Below are positions 40,547 to 49,618 of a DNA stretch of 64,000 nt, piece by piece. The notes under the pieces are model-generated. The model was not told the origin of the DNA, ran no database searches, and worked only from the letters and a program-made list of their open reading frames with translations. Made by a program: the position numbers and the translations under genes. Numbering within the stretch: position 1 is the stretch's first letter; each line of letters opens with the position of its first letter. Source of the stretch: Flavobacterium turcicum. Lineage in GTDB: Bacteria > Bacteroidota > Bacteroidia > Flavobacteriales > Flavobacteriaceae. The stretch lies in NCBI RefSeq assembly GCF_011365745.1, contig NZ_JAAOBY010000003.1, forward strand, positions 124,001-188,000, given 5' to 3'.

Positions 40547-41362
40547 TTATACTGCTACGTTATATTCACGTAAAGCATCATTCAAAGATGTTTTTAAATC
40601 AGTCGAAGCTTTTCTTTGTCCGATGATTAATGCACAAGGAACTTGAAAATCTCCTGCAGGGAATGATTTAGTATAGCTTCCTGGGATAACTACTGAACGA
40701 GCCGGTACATATCCTTTCATTTCAACTGGAGTTTCTCCGGTTACATCAATAATTTTTGTAGAGGCAGTTAAGCAAACATTTGCTCCCAAAACCGCTTCTT
40801 TTCCTACGTGTACACCTTCAACAACAATACAACGAGATCCAATAAAAGCACCGTCCTCAATGATTACTGGCGCAGCTTGTAATGGCTCTAAAACACCACC
40901 AATACCAACACCACCGCTTAAGTGAACGTGTTTACCAATTTGTGCACAGCTACCTACAGTTGCCCATGTATCTACCATTGTACCTTCGTCAACATAAGCG
41001 CCAATATTTACATAACTTGGCATCAAAATTACACCACTTGAAATGTAAGCTCCGTAACGTGCTACAGCATTTGGAACTACGCGAATTCCTTTTTCAGCGT
41101 AACCTGTTTTTAGTAACATTTTATCATGGTATTCAAAAATACCCGATTCCCATGTTTCCATTTTTTGAATAGGGAAGTACATTACTACCGCTTTCTTCAC
41201 CCACTCGTTTACTTGCCATCCGTCAGCAACTGGTTCAGCAACTCGAAGTTGTCCGTTGTCAACTAGCTCGATTACCGCTCTAATGGCATCAGTAGTTGTA
41301 GTTTCTTGCAATAAGGCTCGGTTTTCCCAAGCTTGCTCTATAATTGTTTGTAATGGATTCAT
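40547..41362 (-). CDS. dapD: 2,3,4,5-tetrahydropyridine-2,6-dicarboxylate N-succinyltransferase
   Basis: 271 residues from the ATG at 41362, the normal DapD length; upstream codons are rejected because a promoter element occupies them. The N-terminal helical domain is followed by the left-handed beta-helix with hexapeptides: GAYISSGVILMPSYVNIGAYV, then GTMVDTWATVGSCAQIGKHV and LSGGVGIGGVLEPLQA, which bind succinyl-CoA and the substrate. It catalyses the succinylation step of the lysine/diaminopimelate pathway. Single gene with its own promoter on the minus strand. Confidence 0.95.
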   Translation of the reverse strand: MNPLQTIIEQAWENRALLQETTTTDAIRAVIELVDNGQLRVAEPVADGWQVNEWVKKAVVMYFPIQKMETWESGIFEYHDKMLLKTGYAEKGIRVVPNAVARYGAYISSGVILMPSYVNIGAYVDEGTMVDTWATVGSCAQIGKHVHLSGGVGIGGVLEPLQAAPVIIEDGAFIGSRCIVVEGVHVGKEAVLGANVCLTASTKIIDVTGETPVEMKGYVPARSVVIPGSYTKSFPAGDFQVPCALIIGQRKASTDLKTSLNDALREYNVAV

Positions 41363-41377
41363 GTTATAAATTTTTGG

Positions 41378-41406
41378 CAAATATACCAATTTTAGACACA
41401 AGCAAA
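41378..41406 (-). promoter_or_regulatory. Promoter of dapD
   Basis: On the minus strand TTTG (41406-41403), a 17-base spacer and TATATTTG (41385-41378), 15 bases before the ATG. The spacing is at the short end of the Bacteroidota range. Confidence 0.5.
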
Positions 41407-41514
41407 ATAGCAAATTGCTATCAAAATGTTACATTTCTAACTTTATTATAGGTCTTTGTTTTCGGCATGAAAACTAGCGTTTTTAGATATCAAAATTAGT
41501 ATTAATCATCGTTG

Positions 41515-41544
41515 TTTGACAGTTGATTCAAATACTTATCTTTG
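41515..41544 (+). promoter_or_regulatory. Promoter of ruvX
   Basis: TTTG (41515-41518), an 18-base spacer and TATCTTTG (41537-41544) fit the Bacteroidota consensus closely. The ATG at 41558 leaves a leader of only a few bases. Confidence 0.65.
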
Positions 41545-41557
41545 TAAAAAAAAACTA

Positions 41558-41971
41558 ATGCCAAGAATTCTATCTATTGATTACGGTCAAAAACGCACTG
41601 GAATTGCAGTTACTGATGAAATGCAAATTATAGCATCAGGATTAACAACGATTCCTTCAGCAACAGCTATTCCTTTTTTGAAAGAGTATTTTAGTAAAGA
41701 GAAAGTCGAGGCGGTTTTGATAGGAGAACCCAAACAAATGAACGGACAGCCATCTGAGAGCGCCTCCATCATTAAAGGTTTTGTAACACATTTTAGCAAT
41801 CATTTTCCGGATATGCCTGTGATTCGCATGGACGAACGCTTTACCTCAAAAATGGCATTTCAAACGATGATTGATAGCGGAATGAGTAAAAAGAAGCGTC
41901 AGGATAAAGGTTTGATCGATGAAATTTCAGCTACAATTATGTTACAAGATTATTTAGCTCGTAAAAAATAG
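41558..41971 (+). CDS. ruvX: Holliday junction resolvase-like protein RuvX/YqgF
   Basis: 137 residues from the ATG at 41558, which lies just after a consensus promoter; the longer frame from 41516 would run through that promoter. RNase H-like motifs: LSIDYGQKRTGIAVTD with the catalytic D, the LIGEPKQMNG loop, and the C-terminal DERFTSKMAF and DEISATIMLQDYL with the final acidic residues. The family processes the 5' end of pre-16S rRNA and is essential in many bacteria; the resolvase name comes from the fold. Monocistronic, since mqo 120 bases on has its own minus-7 element. Confidence 0.92.
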   Translation: MPRILSIDYGQKRTGIAVTDEMQIIASGLTTIPSATAIPFLKEYFSKEKVEAVLIGEPKQMNGQPSESASIIKGFVTHFSNHFPDMPVIRMDERFTSKMAFQTMIDSGMSKKKRQDKGLIDEISATIMLQDYLARKK

Positions 41972-42066
41972 CGTTTTCAAGAAAAAATAACGTTTTCGAA
42001 CCAAAATGTTTTGAAAAATGTAGATTTTTGGGCTTATTTTATGCTTTTTTTTGCAATTATATGATT

Positions 42067-42074
42067 TATCTTTG
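42067..42074 (+). promoter_or_regulatory. Minus-7 element of mqo
   Basis: TATCTTTG, identical to the ruvX element, 17 bases before the ATG at 42092. The best upstream TTTG (42050-42053) is only 13 bases away, so the upstream half is weak. Confidence 0.45.
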
Positions 42075-42091
42075 CAGTCTAAAACCGAGTT

Positions 42092-43588
42092 ATGTCTGAT
42101 ACAACCATACGTACAAATAGTGAAGTAGTGCTTATTGGAGCTGGAATAATGAGTGCTACTCTAGGTTTAATTCTGAAAGAATTACAACCGGATATTAAAA
42201 TAGAAATTTACGAACGATTAGATATGGCGGCTGCCGAAAGTTCTGATGCATGGAATAATGCAGGGACTGGGCATTCTGCTTTTTGTGAATTAAATTATAC
42301 CCCTGAAGCCGAAGATGGTAGCATTAATCCTAACAAAGCCATCAGTATTGCTGAATCATTTGAGGTTTCTAGACAATTTTGGGCTTATTTAGTGCAAGAA
42401 AATAAAGTGCCTTCTCCAGAAAATTTTATCAAAAGCATACCACACCTGAGCTTTGTTTGGGGTGAAAAGAATGTACAATACTTAAAAACAAGATTTGCAG
42501 CTTTGCAAACTAGTCCTTTGTTTAAAGAAATGGTATACAGCGAAGATGTTGCCGAACTTAAAAATTGGATGCCACTAGTAATGGATGGCCGAAAAGAAGG
42601 TGAAAAAGTAGCAGCTACATCTATGGCATTAGGTACTGATGTGAATTTTGGAGAATTAACACGCAGTATTTTTAAATATCTTACCAAAATGGATGGTGTT
42701 ACCATGCATTTTAATCACGAAGTTCAAAAATTAAAACAACGTGATGATAAATCGTGGCGAATTAAAATTACCGATTTGGCCACGGGACAAAAACGAAAAG
42801 CATACACAAAATTCGTATTTATTGGTGCTGGTGGAGGTTCATTGCCTTTGCTAGAAAAAGCTGATGTTCCAGAGGGAAAAGGCTACGGTGGTTTCCCAGT
42901 AAGCGGACAATGGCTAAAATGTACGAATCCTGATGTTATTGCCAAACACGAAGCGAAAGTTTACGGTAAAGCAAGTGTGGGTGCCCCACCAATGTCGGTT
43001 CCTCATATTGATTCTAGAATGATTAATGGTGAAAAACAATTACTTTTTGGTCCATTTGCTGGTTTTTCAACTCGTTTCTTAAAAAATGGTTCGTATTCTG
43101 ATTTGCCTCTTTCAATAAAACCAGACAATATCATTCCGATGATCGCTGCGGGTATCAAAAATATTCCGTTAACCAAATATTTGATTGAGCAAGTACGCCA
43201 ATCTCCTAAAGACAGAATCAATGCCTTGCGTGAATATGTGCCAGGAGCAAGATCTAAGGATTGGGTTTTAGAACGTGCCGGTCAACGTGTTCAGGTTATC
43301 AAAAAGGATGAAAAAGAAGGTGGTGTTTTAGAATTTGGTACCGAGGTAATCGCTACTGCTGATGGAACACTTTCTGTTTTATTAGGTGCATCACCTGGAG
43401 CTTCAACAGCAGTCTCAATCATGATTGATTTGCTAGGGCGTTGTTACAAAGAAGAGATGAAAACAGCCGAGTGGCAAGATAAATTAAAGAAAATGATTCC
43501 TTCGTATGGTCAAAAGTTGAATGAAAATCCAGCTTTGTTAGCGCAAGTTCGCGAGGAAACATCTAAAGTTTTGAAATTGACGAACTAA
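42092..43588 (+). CDS. mqo: Malate:quinone oxidoreductase
   Basis: 498 residues. The FAD-binding N-terminus VVLIGAGIMSATLGLILKE is followed by SSDAWNNAGTGHSAFCELNY, a near-invariant Mqo block, and later by GFPVSGQWLKC, FGPFAGFSTRFLK, and the C-terminal EFGTEVIATADGTLSVLLGASPGAST block. The peripheral membrane enzyme oxidises malate to oxaloacetate and passes electrons to the quinone pool, replacing or complementing NAD-dependent malate dehydrogenase in the citric acid cycle. It is transcribed alone and ends at a strong hairpin terminator shared with the convergent gene. Confidence 0.96.
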   Translation: MSDTTIRTNSEVVLIGAGIMSATLGLILKELQPDIKIEIYERLDMAAAESSDAWNNAGTGHSAFCELNYTPEAEDGSINPNKAISIAESFEVSRQFWAYLVQENKVPSPENFIKSIPHLSFVWGEKNVQYLKTRFAALQTSPLFKEMVYSEDVAELKNWMPLVMDGRKEGEKVAATSMALGTDVNFGELTRSIFKYLTKMDGVTMHFNHEVQKLKQRDDKSWRIKITDLATGQKRKAYTKFVFIGAGGGSLPLLEKADVPEGKGYGGFPVSGQWLKCTNPDVIAKHEAKVYGKASVGAPPMSVPHIDSRMINGEKQLLFGPFAGFSTRFLKNGSYSDLPLSIKPDNIIPMIAAGIKNIPLTKYLIEQVRQSPKDRINALREYVPGARSKDWVLERAGQRVQVIKKDEKEGGVLEFGTEVIATADGTLSVLLGASPGASTAVSIMIDLLGRCYKEEMKTAEWQDKLKKMIPSYGQKLNENPALLAQVREETSKVLKLTN

Positions 43589-43604
43589 AATTTTGTTATT
43601 ATAA

Positions 43605-43652
43605 TTAAAAAGGTACTAAGTAGAAAAACTTCTATTTAGTACCTTTTTTTTT
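43605..43652. terminator. Bidirectional terminator between mqo and the FUSC gene
   Basis: A 14-bp stem GGTACTAAGTAGAA / TTCTATTTAGTACC with one G-T pair, loop AAAC, A-run on the left and nine T on the right. It can serve both convergent genes; the stop codon of the FUSC gene lies in the T-run. Confidence 0.88.
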
Positions 43653-45858
43653 ATTGCATGCTTTTCGTTGCTTTGACAATGTTTTTAGATAAGTTAGTCA
43701 GCCAAAGCAATTGCTCAATTATCAATTGGGCTTCTTGCATTTTGATTTGAAAAGCTTCTTCATCCAGTCCAATATTGGCCTTTATTTCTTTTTCTTTTAC
43801 TTGTTGCAGTTCTGAAAATCTAATTTTTACAGCTTCGTTATCAGTTTCAAATATTTCGTTGGTTGCATTTGCTTGTAAAATCAAAATAGCCTGTTCTAAA
43901 TTTTGAATGGCTGCTTGCACTACAATTTGAAATGCTTCTGACGCTTTCGTTGTTTTATGTGATTGTATATAAGTTCCCACCGAAGCAAGTGAGGAAAGTA
44001 AGGAATGGTTGAGTACCACCAATTTATAGGTTTGTGCCAAATGCACCTGTTTTGATTTAGGTTCCTGCACCATTCTTTGGAAAGAAGCCATTAAATTTCC
44101 TGTTTCCACAAAAGCATTTTTGCGAGCCAAGCGGTATGAGGTAGTAATTGCACCTTTAGTTTGATAAAAAAGAGCTATTTCTTTTAAATAATCTTGGTTG
44201 GCTTTAATAGCCTTTTCAAGATGTTTTGGTACATGTAAAAACTCCCATGATGGCCATAAAATATAATTGGCTAAAAATGCTAGAGTTGCACCTATAGCTG
44301 TATCTAAAATTCGAAATTGTACTAAATCACTGCTGTTTGGTGTCAAAATCCCGTAAATAAATACCACATACATAGTTACAAAAGTGGCACTTAATTTATA
44401 ATTGACTTGTGTAAAAGTAAATCCCAATAGCATGCAAATAATGGATAGTAGCGCAAGAAATGGCGTACTACTAACCACAAACAAAAGGCCAAATGCTAAA
44501 ACACCGCCAAATATAGTTCCAAGTGTTCGCTGAAAAGAACGCTCTTTTGTCAGGCCGTAACCAGGTCTCATAATTACGATGATGGTGAGCAAAATCCAAT
44601 AGGCATTTTGAAAATCAAAGCTATGGCCTAATGCAAAACCTGCGGCTAGTGTTAGCGTTAATCGTAAGGAGTGTCGAAAAAGTATCGATGAAAAACTAAA
44701 ATTTTGAACTAAAGTTCGCCAAGGATAATACTCTGGGGTTAAAAATTTTTCTAAGTCCTTGTCAATTCCTTTCCAATCTGCATTACTAAATGTCGAAGAA
44801 TAAGCTCGCTCAACAATTTTTATCTTTTCAACTTGCTTTTCAGCGTAGTGCAACATAGTGGTTAACATCAAAACACCCTCTGCAGCTGCAGTTGTACCAA
44901 GTTCCTTTTGATAACTCATAATAGCTTCTTGCAAGGCATTTAAATCGCTATTCAGAGTGTGCTCGCTTTGATGTATCTTACTTTTTTTAATGTTTTTTGA
45001 TAATTTTTTTAAGCTAGCCGCTAGGTTGTAAGCTAGGTTTTGGTAAGTACGCAATACTGCCGGATGGGCATCGAATTTTTGATGTAAGGTATCATGGTCA
45101 AATGCAGTAGAAAGAGCCAATTCTTGAATTTCAACTAAGGAAATAAAAATCAATAGCATTTTTCTATTTTGTTCAGAGGAACCGGCAGCAGTTTGACTAC
45201 CAATCAAGACCTCTCTTAAATTTTGCTGTGTGGTATTGAGGTCAACTTGCAAATGCAATTGTTGCTCTATTATAGATTTTCGGTTTGCATCAATACTCCA
45301 TAAGTCACCTCTTAGTTTTAAATACTTCGCAGTAAGCTTAATACAAGAAGCCATTTCAAGCGCAGCATAGCGGTTGGGTCTGATATAATGAAAAATAACA
45401 GAGATAAGTGAATAAAATAGTCCCCCAACTAAAACAAATGCGGCATGTGTAAAAATTGCTGCACCCGTGCTTACATTTGCAAATGCCAAAGAAATAGCTA
45501 TGAGTCCTGTAAAAGATACCATGCTCGCTCGCTGCCCGTATACCGAAAGCATTGAAATAAAAAACAGCAAAAGTAGCATTAAAGGATAAAACACAACAGA
45601 GTACGGCATTAGTAATTGCACAAATCCGGTTAAGGTACTTACTAGGACTGCTGTAAAAAGCATCCCTCTTATTTTGTGTTGTAAGCTCGATGGTATATCA
45701 GTGGGATACACAAAAATTGCTCCCAAAGCCATTGTGAATCCCCATTGAAAATGATCAAAGTAGGACAAGACTAGTACCGGGATGACCGCTGCCAATGTCA
45801 CTTTTACAGCATTGGTAAAATAAGTAGTGTTGGTAACTTTTGAGATAGATTGTAACAT
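43651..45858 (-). CDS. FUSC family inner-membrane protein (YccS/YhfK-like)
   Basis: 735 residues from the ATG at 45858; the earlier in-frame ATG at 45876 lies within the promoter. Two membrane blocks of about six helices each (about 15-165 and 395-520) are each followed by a helical cytoplasmic domain. The second block has HSLRLTLTLAAGFALGHSFD followed by YWILLTIIVIMRPGYGLTKERSFQRTLGT, the core of the FUSC family, which includes AaeB efflux proteins and YccS/YhfK. Function is not established; efflux of aromatic acids is known for AaeB only. A consensus promoter precedes it and it is not in an operon. Confidence 0.85.
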   Translation of the reverse strand: MLQSISKVTNTTYFTNAVKVTLAAVIPVLVLSYFDHFQWGFTMALGAIFVYPTDIPSSLQHKIRGMLFTAVLVSTLTGFVQLLMPYSVVFYPLMLLLLFFISMLSVYGQRASMVSFTGLIAISLAFANVSTGAAIFTHAAFVLVGGLFYSLISVIFHYIRPNRYAALEMASCIKLTAKYLKLRGDLWSIDANRKSIIEQQLHLQVDLNTTQQNLREVLIGSQTAAGSSEQNRKMLLIFISLVEIQELALSTAFDHDTLHQKFDAHPAVLRTYQNLAYNLAASLKKLSKNIKKSKIHQSEHTLNSDLNALQEAIMSYQKELGTTAAAEGVLMLTTMLHYAEKQVEKIKIVERAYSSTFSNADWKGIDKDLEKFLTPEYYPWRTLVQNFSFSSILFRHSLRLTLTLAAGFALGHSFDFQNAYWILLTIIVIMRPGYGLTKERSFQRTLGTIFGGVLAFGLLFVVSSTPFLALLSIICMLLGFTFTQVNYKLSATFVTMYVVFIYGILTPNSSDLVQFRILDTAIGATLAFLANYILWPSWEFLHVPKHLEKAIKANQDYLKEIALFYQTKGAITTSYRLARKNAFVETGNLMASFQRMVQEPKSKQVHLAQTYKLVVLNHSLLSSLASVGTYIQSHKTTKASEAFQIVVQAAIQNLEQAILILQANATNEIFETDNEAVKIRFSELQQVKEKEIKANIGLDEEAFQIKMQEAQLIIEQLLWLTNLSKNIVKATKSMQ

Positions 45859-45873
45859 ATAACCGTATTGAAA

Positions 45874-45903
45874 CAAAGATACGTTTTAGCGCTCTCCTGC
45901 AAA
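45874..45903 (-). promoter_or_regulatory. Promoter of the FUSC gene
   Basis: On the minus strand TTTG (45903-45900), an 18-base spacer and TATCTTTG (45881-45874) fit the consensus, 15 bases before the ATG at 45858. Confidence 0.6.
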
Positions 45904-46051
45904 AGAAATCCCGATCTGATTTATTAAAAATGACTATTACTTACGAATAATGACCTACGCATTATTCAATGTCTAATTTTTTACTATTTTTGCACACCGA
46001 AACAAAAGGCAATACTGTCTTGGTTCCGTTTATCATTAATATTTCAACACC

Positions 46052-46639
46052 ATGATTTTACCAATTATAGGATACGGTGATCCCGTTTTAAGAAAAGTAG
46101 GCGAGGTGGTAACACCTGAGCATCCTAATTTAAAAGAAACTATCGCGAACATGTACGAGACCATGTATAATGCGCATGGTGTGGGCTTGGCTGCTCCTCA
46201 AGTAGGTTTGGCTTTGCGATTATTCGTAATCGACACTACTCCTTTTAGTGATGACGACGATTTAGCGGCTACCGAACAACAAAAATTGAATGGTTTCAAA
46301 AGAACGTTCATCAACGCCAAAATGGTCAAAGAAGAAGGCGAAGAGTGGGTTTTTAACGAAGGATGTTTGAGTATTCCTGACGTTCGTGAAGACGTATATC
46401 GTAATCCTACTATTACTGTAGAATATTGTGAAGAGGATTTTGTGGTAAAAACAGAAGTTTTTGACGGACTCATCGCTCGCGTAATTCAACACGAGTACGA
46501 TCACATTGAAGGAATTTTATTTACCGATAAAATATCTTCCTTGAAAAAAAGATTGATTCAAAAGAAATTAAAAAACATCCTTGAAGGAAAGACATTCCAA
46601 GAATACCGAATGAAATTTTTTGGTAAAAAAGGAAGATAA
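46052..46639 (+). CDS. def: Peptide deformylase
   Basis: 195 residues. All three metal-site motifs are present: GVGLAAPQVG at 43-52, EGCLSIP at 103-109 with ligand C105, and HEYDH at 147-151 with H147, H151 and catalytic E148. It removes the formyl group from the N-terminal methionine of new proteins. The acidic insert DDDDLAATEQQ at about 67-77 is a usual feature of the Bacteroidota enzyme. It heads a rightward group of housekeeping genes (def, DUF5606, mazG, permease). A TATTTTTG at 45985-45992 could be its minus-7 element. Confidence 0.96.
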   Translation: MILPIIGYGDPVLRKVGEVVTPEHPNLKETIANMYETMYNAHGVGLAAPQVGLALRLFVIDTTPFSDDDDLAATEQQKLNGFKRTFINAKMVKEEGEEWVFNEGCLSIPDVREDVYRNPTITVEYCEEDFVVKTEVFDGLIARVIQHEYDHIEGILFTDKISSLKKRLIQKKLKNILEGKTFQEYRMKFFGKKGR

Positions 46640-46721
46640 ATTCCAAACGCGACAAGTGGAATGATTTTTGGTCCACACGCAGCAATTAATTAATCAAATT
46701 CTTAATACTAATTACACCAAC

Positions 46722-47195
46722 ATGAATTTAGAAAAAATATTAGCTATTTCTGGGAAACCAGGTTTATACATTTTGAGAGTACAAACCAGAACTGGATTCG
46801 TAGCTGAATCATTGGCTGATGGAAAAAAAATTACAGTAAATTTAAAAAGCAATGTAAGTTTGCTTTCTGAAATTTCAATTTATACGTACGAAGGTGAAAA
46901 ACCGTTGGCCGAAATCATGCAAACTATTGCTGATAAAGAAAATAATGGTCCAGCACTTTCACATAAAGAAGACAACGCTAAATTAGCAGCTTACTTTAAA
47001 GAAATTTTGCCAAATTACGATGAAGAGCGCGTGTACCCATCAGATATCAAGAAAATTTTAAATTGGTACGGTATTTTACAAGCAAAAGATTTATTGGTAA
47101 GTCCTACTGCCACAGAGGCAACTCCAGAAGAAGAAGCAACGGAAGCAACCGAAGAAAAAGCGCCTGCTAAAAAAGCAAAAGCTAAGAAAGAGTAG
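46722..47195 (+). CDS. DUF5606 family protein
   Basis: 157 residues from the ATG at 46722; the 18 codons before it are in the spacer after def. The conserved core LEKILAISGKPGLYILRVQT, then FVAESLADGKKITVN, SEISIYTYEG and the helix AKLAAYFKEILPNYDEERVYPSDIKKI-type stretch followed by WYGIL match DUF5606 of Bacteroidota. The last 30 residues are low-complexity acidic then lysine/alanine-rich. The function is not known; the constant place between def and mazG suggests a basic cell role. A terminator follows. Confidence 0.88.
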   Translation: MNLEKILAISGKPGLYILRVQTRTGFVAESLADGKKITVNLKSNVSLLSEISIYTYEGEKPLAEIMQTIADKENNGPALSHKEDNAKLAAYFKEILPNYDEERVYPSDIKKILNWYGILQAKDLLVSPTATEATPEEEATEATEEKAPAKKAKAKKE

Positions 47196-47216
47196 CGCAT
47201 AACTAAATAACAAATT

Positions 47217-47253
47217 AATCCTGTTTCAGTTTTTTCTGAACAGGATTTTTTTA
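47217..47253 (+). terminator. Terminator after the DUF5606 gene
   Basis: Stem AATCCTGTTTCAG / CTGAACAGGATT with one bulged base, loop of six T, followed by a run of T. It separates def-DUF5606 from mazG. Confidence 0.8.
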
Positions 47254-47275
47254 TTTTTACTAAAAAACAATACAG

Positions 47276-48049
47276 ATGAACTCTAGAGCAAACCAACTGA
47301 AAGCTTTCGAACGATTATTGGACATCATGGACGATTTGCGTGAAAAATGCCCTTGGGATAAAAAGCAAACCATGCAAAGCTTACGTCACCTTACCATCGA
47401 GGAAACTTATGAGTTGGGCGACGCTATTTTAGATAATGATCTGACTGAAGTAAAAAAAGAGTTGGGCGACTTGTTGTTACATTTGGTTTTTTACGCCAAA
47501 ATAGGAAGTGAGACTAATGATTTTGACATTGCTGATGTATGTAATGAAATTTCAGAGAAATTGATTCACCGTCATCCACATATTTACGGGGATGTGGTTG
47601 TTGAAGATGAAGAAGAAGTAAAACAAAATTGGGAAAAACTGAAACTTAAAGAGGGCAAGAAATCAGTTTTAGAAGGAGTCCCAAAAAGTTTACCAGCCTT
47701 AGTGAAAGCCAGCCGAATTCAAGACAAAGTGAAAGGTGTTGGATTTGATTGGGAAGAACCACAACAAGTTTGGGACAAAGTGCAAGAGGAATTGCAAGAA
47801 TTACAAGTTGAGGTTGCAGCTGGCGATCAAGATAAAATAGAAGCTGAGTTTGGCGATGTCTTGTTTTCTATGATCAATTACGCGCGTTTCTTGAAAGTGA
47901 ATCCCGAAGATGCATTAGAAAGAACCAATAAAAAATTCATCAAACGTTTTCAGTACTTAGAAAGTAAAGCTGGTGAAATGGGAAAACCTCTCATGGATAT
48001 GACATTAGCAGAGATGGATGTTTTTTGGGAAGAGGCAAAGAAGTTGTAG
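47276..48049 (+). CDS. mazG: Nucleoside triphosphate pyrophosphohydrolase MazG
   Basis: 257 residues, the two-domain MazG length. Domain 1 starts LLDIMDDLREKCPWDKKQT with the EETYELGDAI metal site and KKELGDLLLHLVFYA; domain 2 has VQEELQELQVEV and EAEFGDVLFSMINYARFL. The CPWD motif and RHPHIYGD are hallmarks of the full-length enzyme. It hydrolyses (d)NTPs to monophosphate and pyrophosphate, cleaning the nucleotide pool and, in E. coli, lowering ppGpp under starvation. The permease gene follows after 50 bases. Confidence 0.95.
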   Translation: MNSRANQLKAFERLLDIMDDLREKCPWDKKQTMQSLRHLTIEETYELGDAILDNDLTEVKKELGDLLLHLVFYAKIGSETNDFDIADVCNEISEKLIHRHPHIYGDVVVEDEEEVKQNWEKLKLKEGKKSVLEGVPKSLPALVKASRIQDKVKGVGFDWEEPQQVWDKVQEELQELQVEVAAGDQDKIEAEFGDVLFSMINYARFLKVNPEDALERTNKKFIKRFQYLESKAGEMGKPLMDMTLAEMDVFWEEAKKL

Positions 48050-48099
48050 TTTTTGTTTTCAGAGTTAAAGTTTAGTTTTAGATTTATAAAAAATTACCA

Positions 48100-49554
48100 A
48101 TGTCAGAAGATAAAACCGAGTTAAAAAGATCATTAGGATTAATTGATGCAACGAGTTTAGTTGCTGGTTCCATGATTGGTTCTGGAATTTTTATTGTAAC
48201 ATCAGCAATGGCCAGAGATATTGGTTCTGCTGCTTGGTTGTTAGTCATTTGGATCATAACCGGAATCATTACTGTGGCTGCAGCATTGAGCTATGGGGAA
48301 CTGGCAGGCATGATGCCAAAAGCCGGTGGACAATTTGTGTACATACAGCGCGCTTACGGTAGGTTGGTCTCTTTCCTGTACGGTTGGACAGTTTTTACGG
48401 TAATTCAAACCGGAGTTATTGCAGCGATAGCAGTAACTTTTGCAAATTATGCCGCTATTTTTTTTCCAGTATTAGATCAAACGTTATTTACAGTAGGCGA
48501 AAATTTTGTTTTTTCTTATCAAAAAGTACTGGCTATTTTTAGTATTGTTTTACTAACTTACATCAACACCAAAGGAGTTGAAAGCGGTAAAACAGTCCAA
48601 CTTATTTTTACATCTGCCAAATTGATTGCCCTATTTGCATTGATTATTTTAGGATTATATGTGGGGTTGCAAACCAACGTTTTGTCGGATAATTTCGAAA
48701 ACATGTGGGAAGCTAGTAAAACCGTAATACAGCCTGACGGTTCAGTTACTGTATCAAAACTTGCCGGGATAGCGCTTTTGGGAGCAGCTGGAGCAACAAT
48801 AATTAACTCTTTATTTTCTAGTGACGCATGGAATAATGTGACTTTTATTGCCGGTGAAATCAAAGATCCCAAAAAGAATATTCCACGTAGTTTGTTTCTG
48901 GGAACTTTAATCGTTACCGTGGTTTACGTTTTAGCCAATGTGGCTTATTTGGCATTATTACCTTTGCAAGGAACGCCTGCAGCTACTGATATTGCTGCCA
49001 ACGGAATTATGTTTGCCAGTAACGATAGAGTAGGAGCGGCAGCTGCAAGTATGATAATGGGTGATGTGAGTGTTTTTGTAATGGCAGCTTTGATTATGGT
49101 ATCTACTTTTGGTTGTAATAGTGGCTTGATTCTTTCGGGTGGTCGTTTGTTTTTTGCCATGGCCAAAGATGGTTTGTTTTTCAAGCAAGCTACGGAGTTA
49201 AATAAAAATCAAGTTCCTGCAAAAGCTTTATGGGTACAATGTATCTGGGCATGTGTGTTATGTATCTCGGGTAAGTTTGGTGATTTATTGACCTATGCCA
49301 CTTTTGCGTCCTTATTATTTTATATTCTTACTATTTTAGGAGTTTTTATTTTACGAAAAAAGGAACCTTATGCCGATAGGCCTTACAAAGCATTTGGCTA
49401 TCCTGTAGTTCCTGCACTTTACATCATAGTAACAGTAGCAATTTGTATCACTTTATTGATTTACGACACGTTCAATACTGGTTTGGGCTTGTGTATTGTG
49501 GCTTTGGGAATTCCGGTATACTATTTAGTGATGAACAAAAAAGGACAGTCCTGA
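48100..49554 (+). CDS. Amino acid permease (APC superfamily)
   Basis: 484 residues with twelve predicted membrane helices. Helix 1 has DATSLVAGSMIGSGIFIVTS, the broken-helix GSGIF substrate motif of the APC superfamily, followed by PKAGGQFVYIQRAYG and YGWTVFTVI. The later SSDAWNNVTFIAGEIKDPKKN and SGGRLFFAMAKDGLFF stretches match amino acid/LAT-type permeases. The substrate is not fixed by sequence. It shares the rightward direction of mazG and ends at a strong terminator, so mazG and the permease may be one transcript. Confidence 0.88.
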   Translation: MSEDKTELKRSLGLIDATSLVAGSMIGSGIFIVTSAMARDIGSAAWLLVIWIITGIITVAAALSYGELAGMMPKAGGQFVYIQRAYGRLVSFLYGWTVFTVIQTGVIAAIAVTFANYAAIFFPVLDQTLFTVGENFVFSYQKVLAIFSIVLLTYINTKGVESGKTVQLIFTSAKLIALFALIILGLYVGLQTNVLSDNFENMWEASKTVIQPDGSVTVSKLAGIALLGAAGATIINSLFSSDAWNNVTFIAGEIKDPKKNIPRSLFLGTLIVTVVYVLANVAYLALLPLQGTPAATDIAANGIMFASNDRVGAAAASMIMGDVSVFVMAALIMVSTFGCNSGLILSGGRLFFAMAKDGLFFKQATELNKNQVPAKALWVQCIWACVLCISGKFGDLLTYATFASLLFYILTILGVFILRKKEPYADRPYKAFGYPVVPALYIIVTVAICITLLIYDTFNTGLGLCIVALGIPVYYLVMNKKGQS

Positions 49555-49573
49555 ATTTAATTCGAAATTAGAT

Positions 49574-49606
49574 ATAAAAAAAGAGGCCATTTGGCCTCTT
49601 TTTTTA
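49574..49606. terminator. Bidirectional terminator after the permease gene
   Basis: Stem AAAAAGAGGCC / GGCCTCTTTTT with loop ATTT, flanked by A- and T-runs. It serves the permease gene and the convergent DUF349 gene. Confidence 0.9.
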
Positions 49607-49618
49607 TGAGTTGTAATA

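Noticed and set aside
41519..41527. ACAGTTGAT before ruvX as a LytTR site
   Set aside because: A lone half-site inside the spacer of a constitutive-looking promoter with no second repeat.
45961..46051. Full promoter of def
   Set aside because: A TATTTTTG is present at 45985-45992, but no TTTG lies 17-23 bases upstream, so only the minus-7 part could be claimed.
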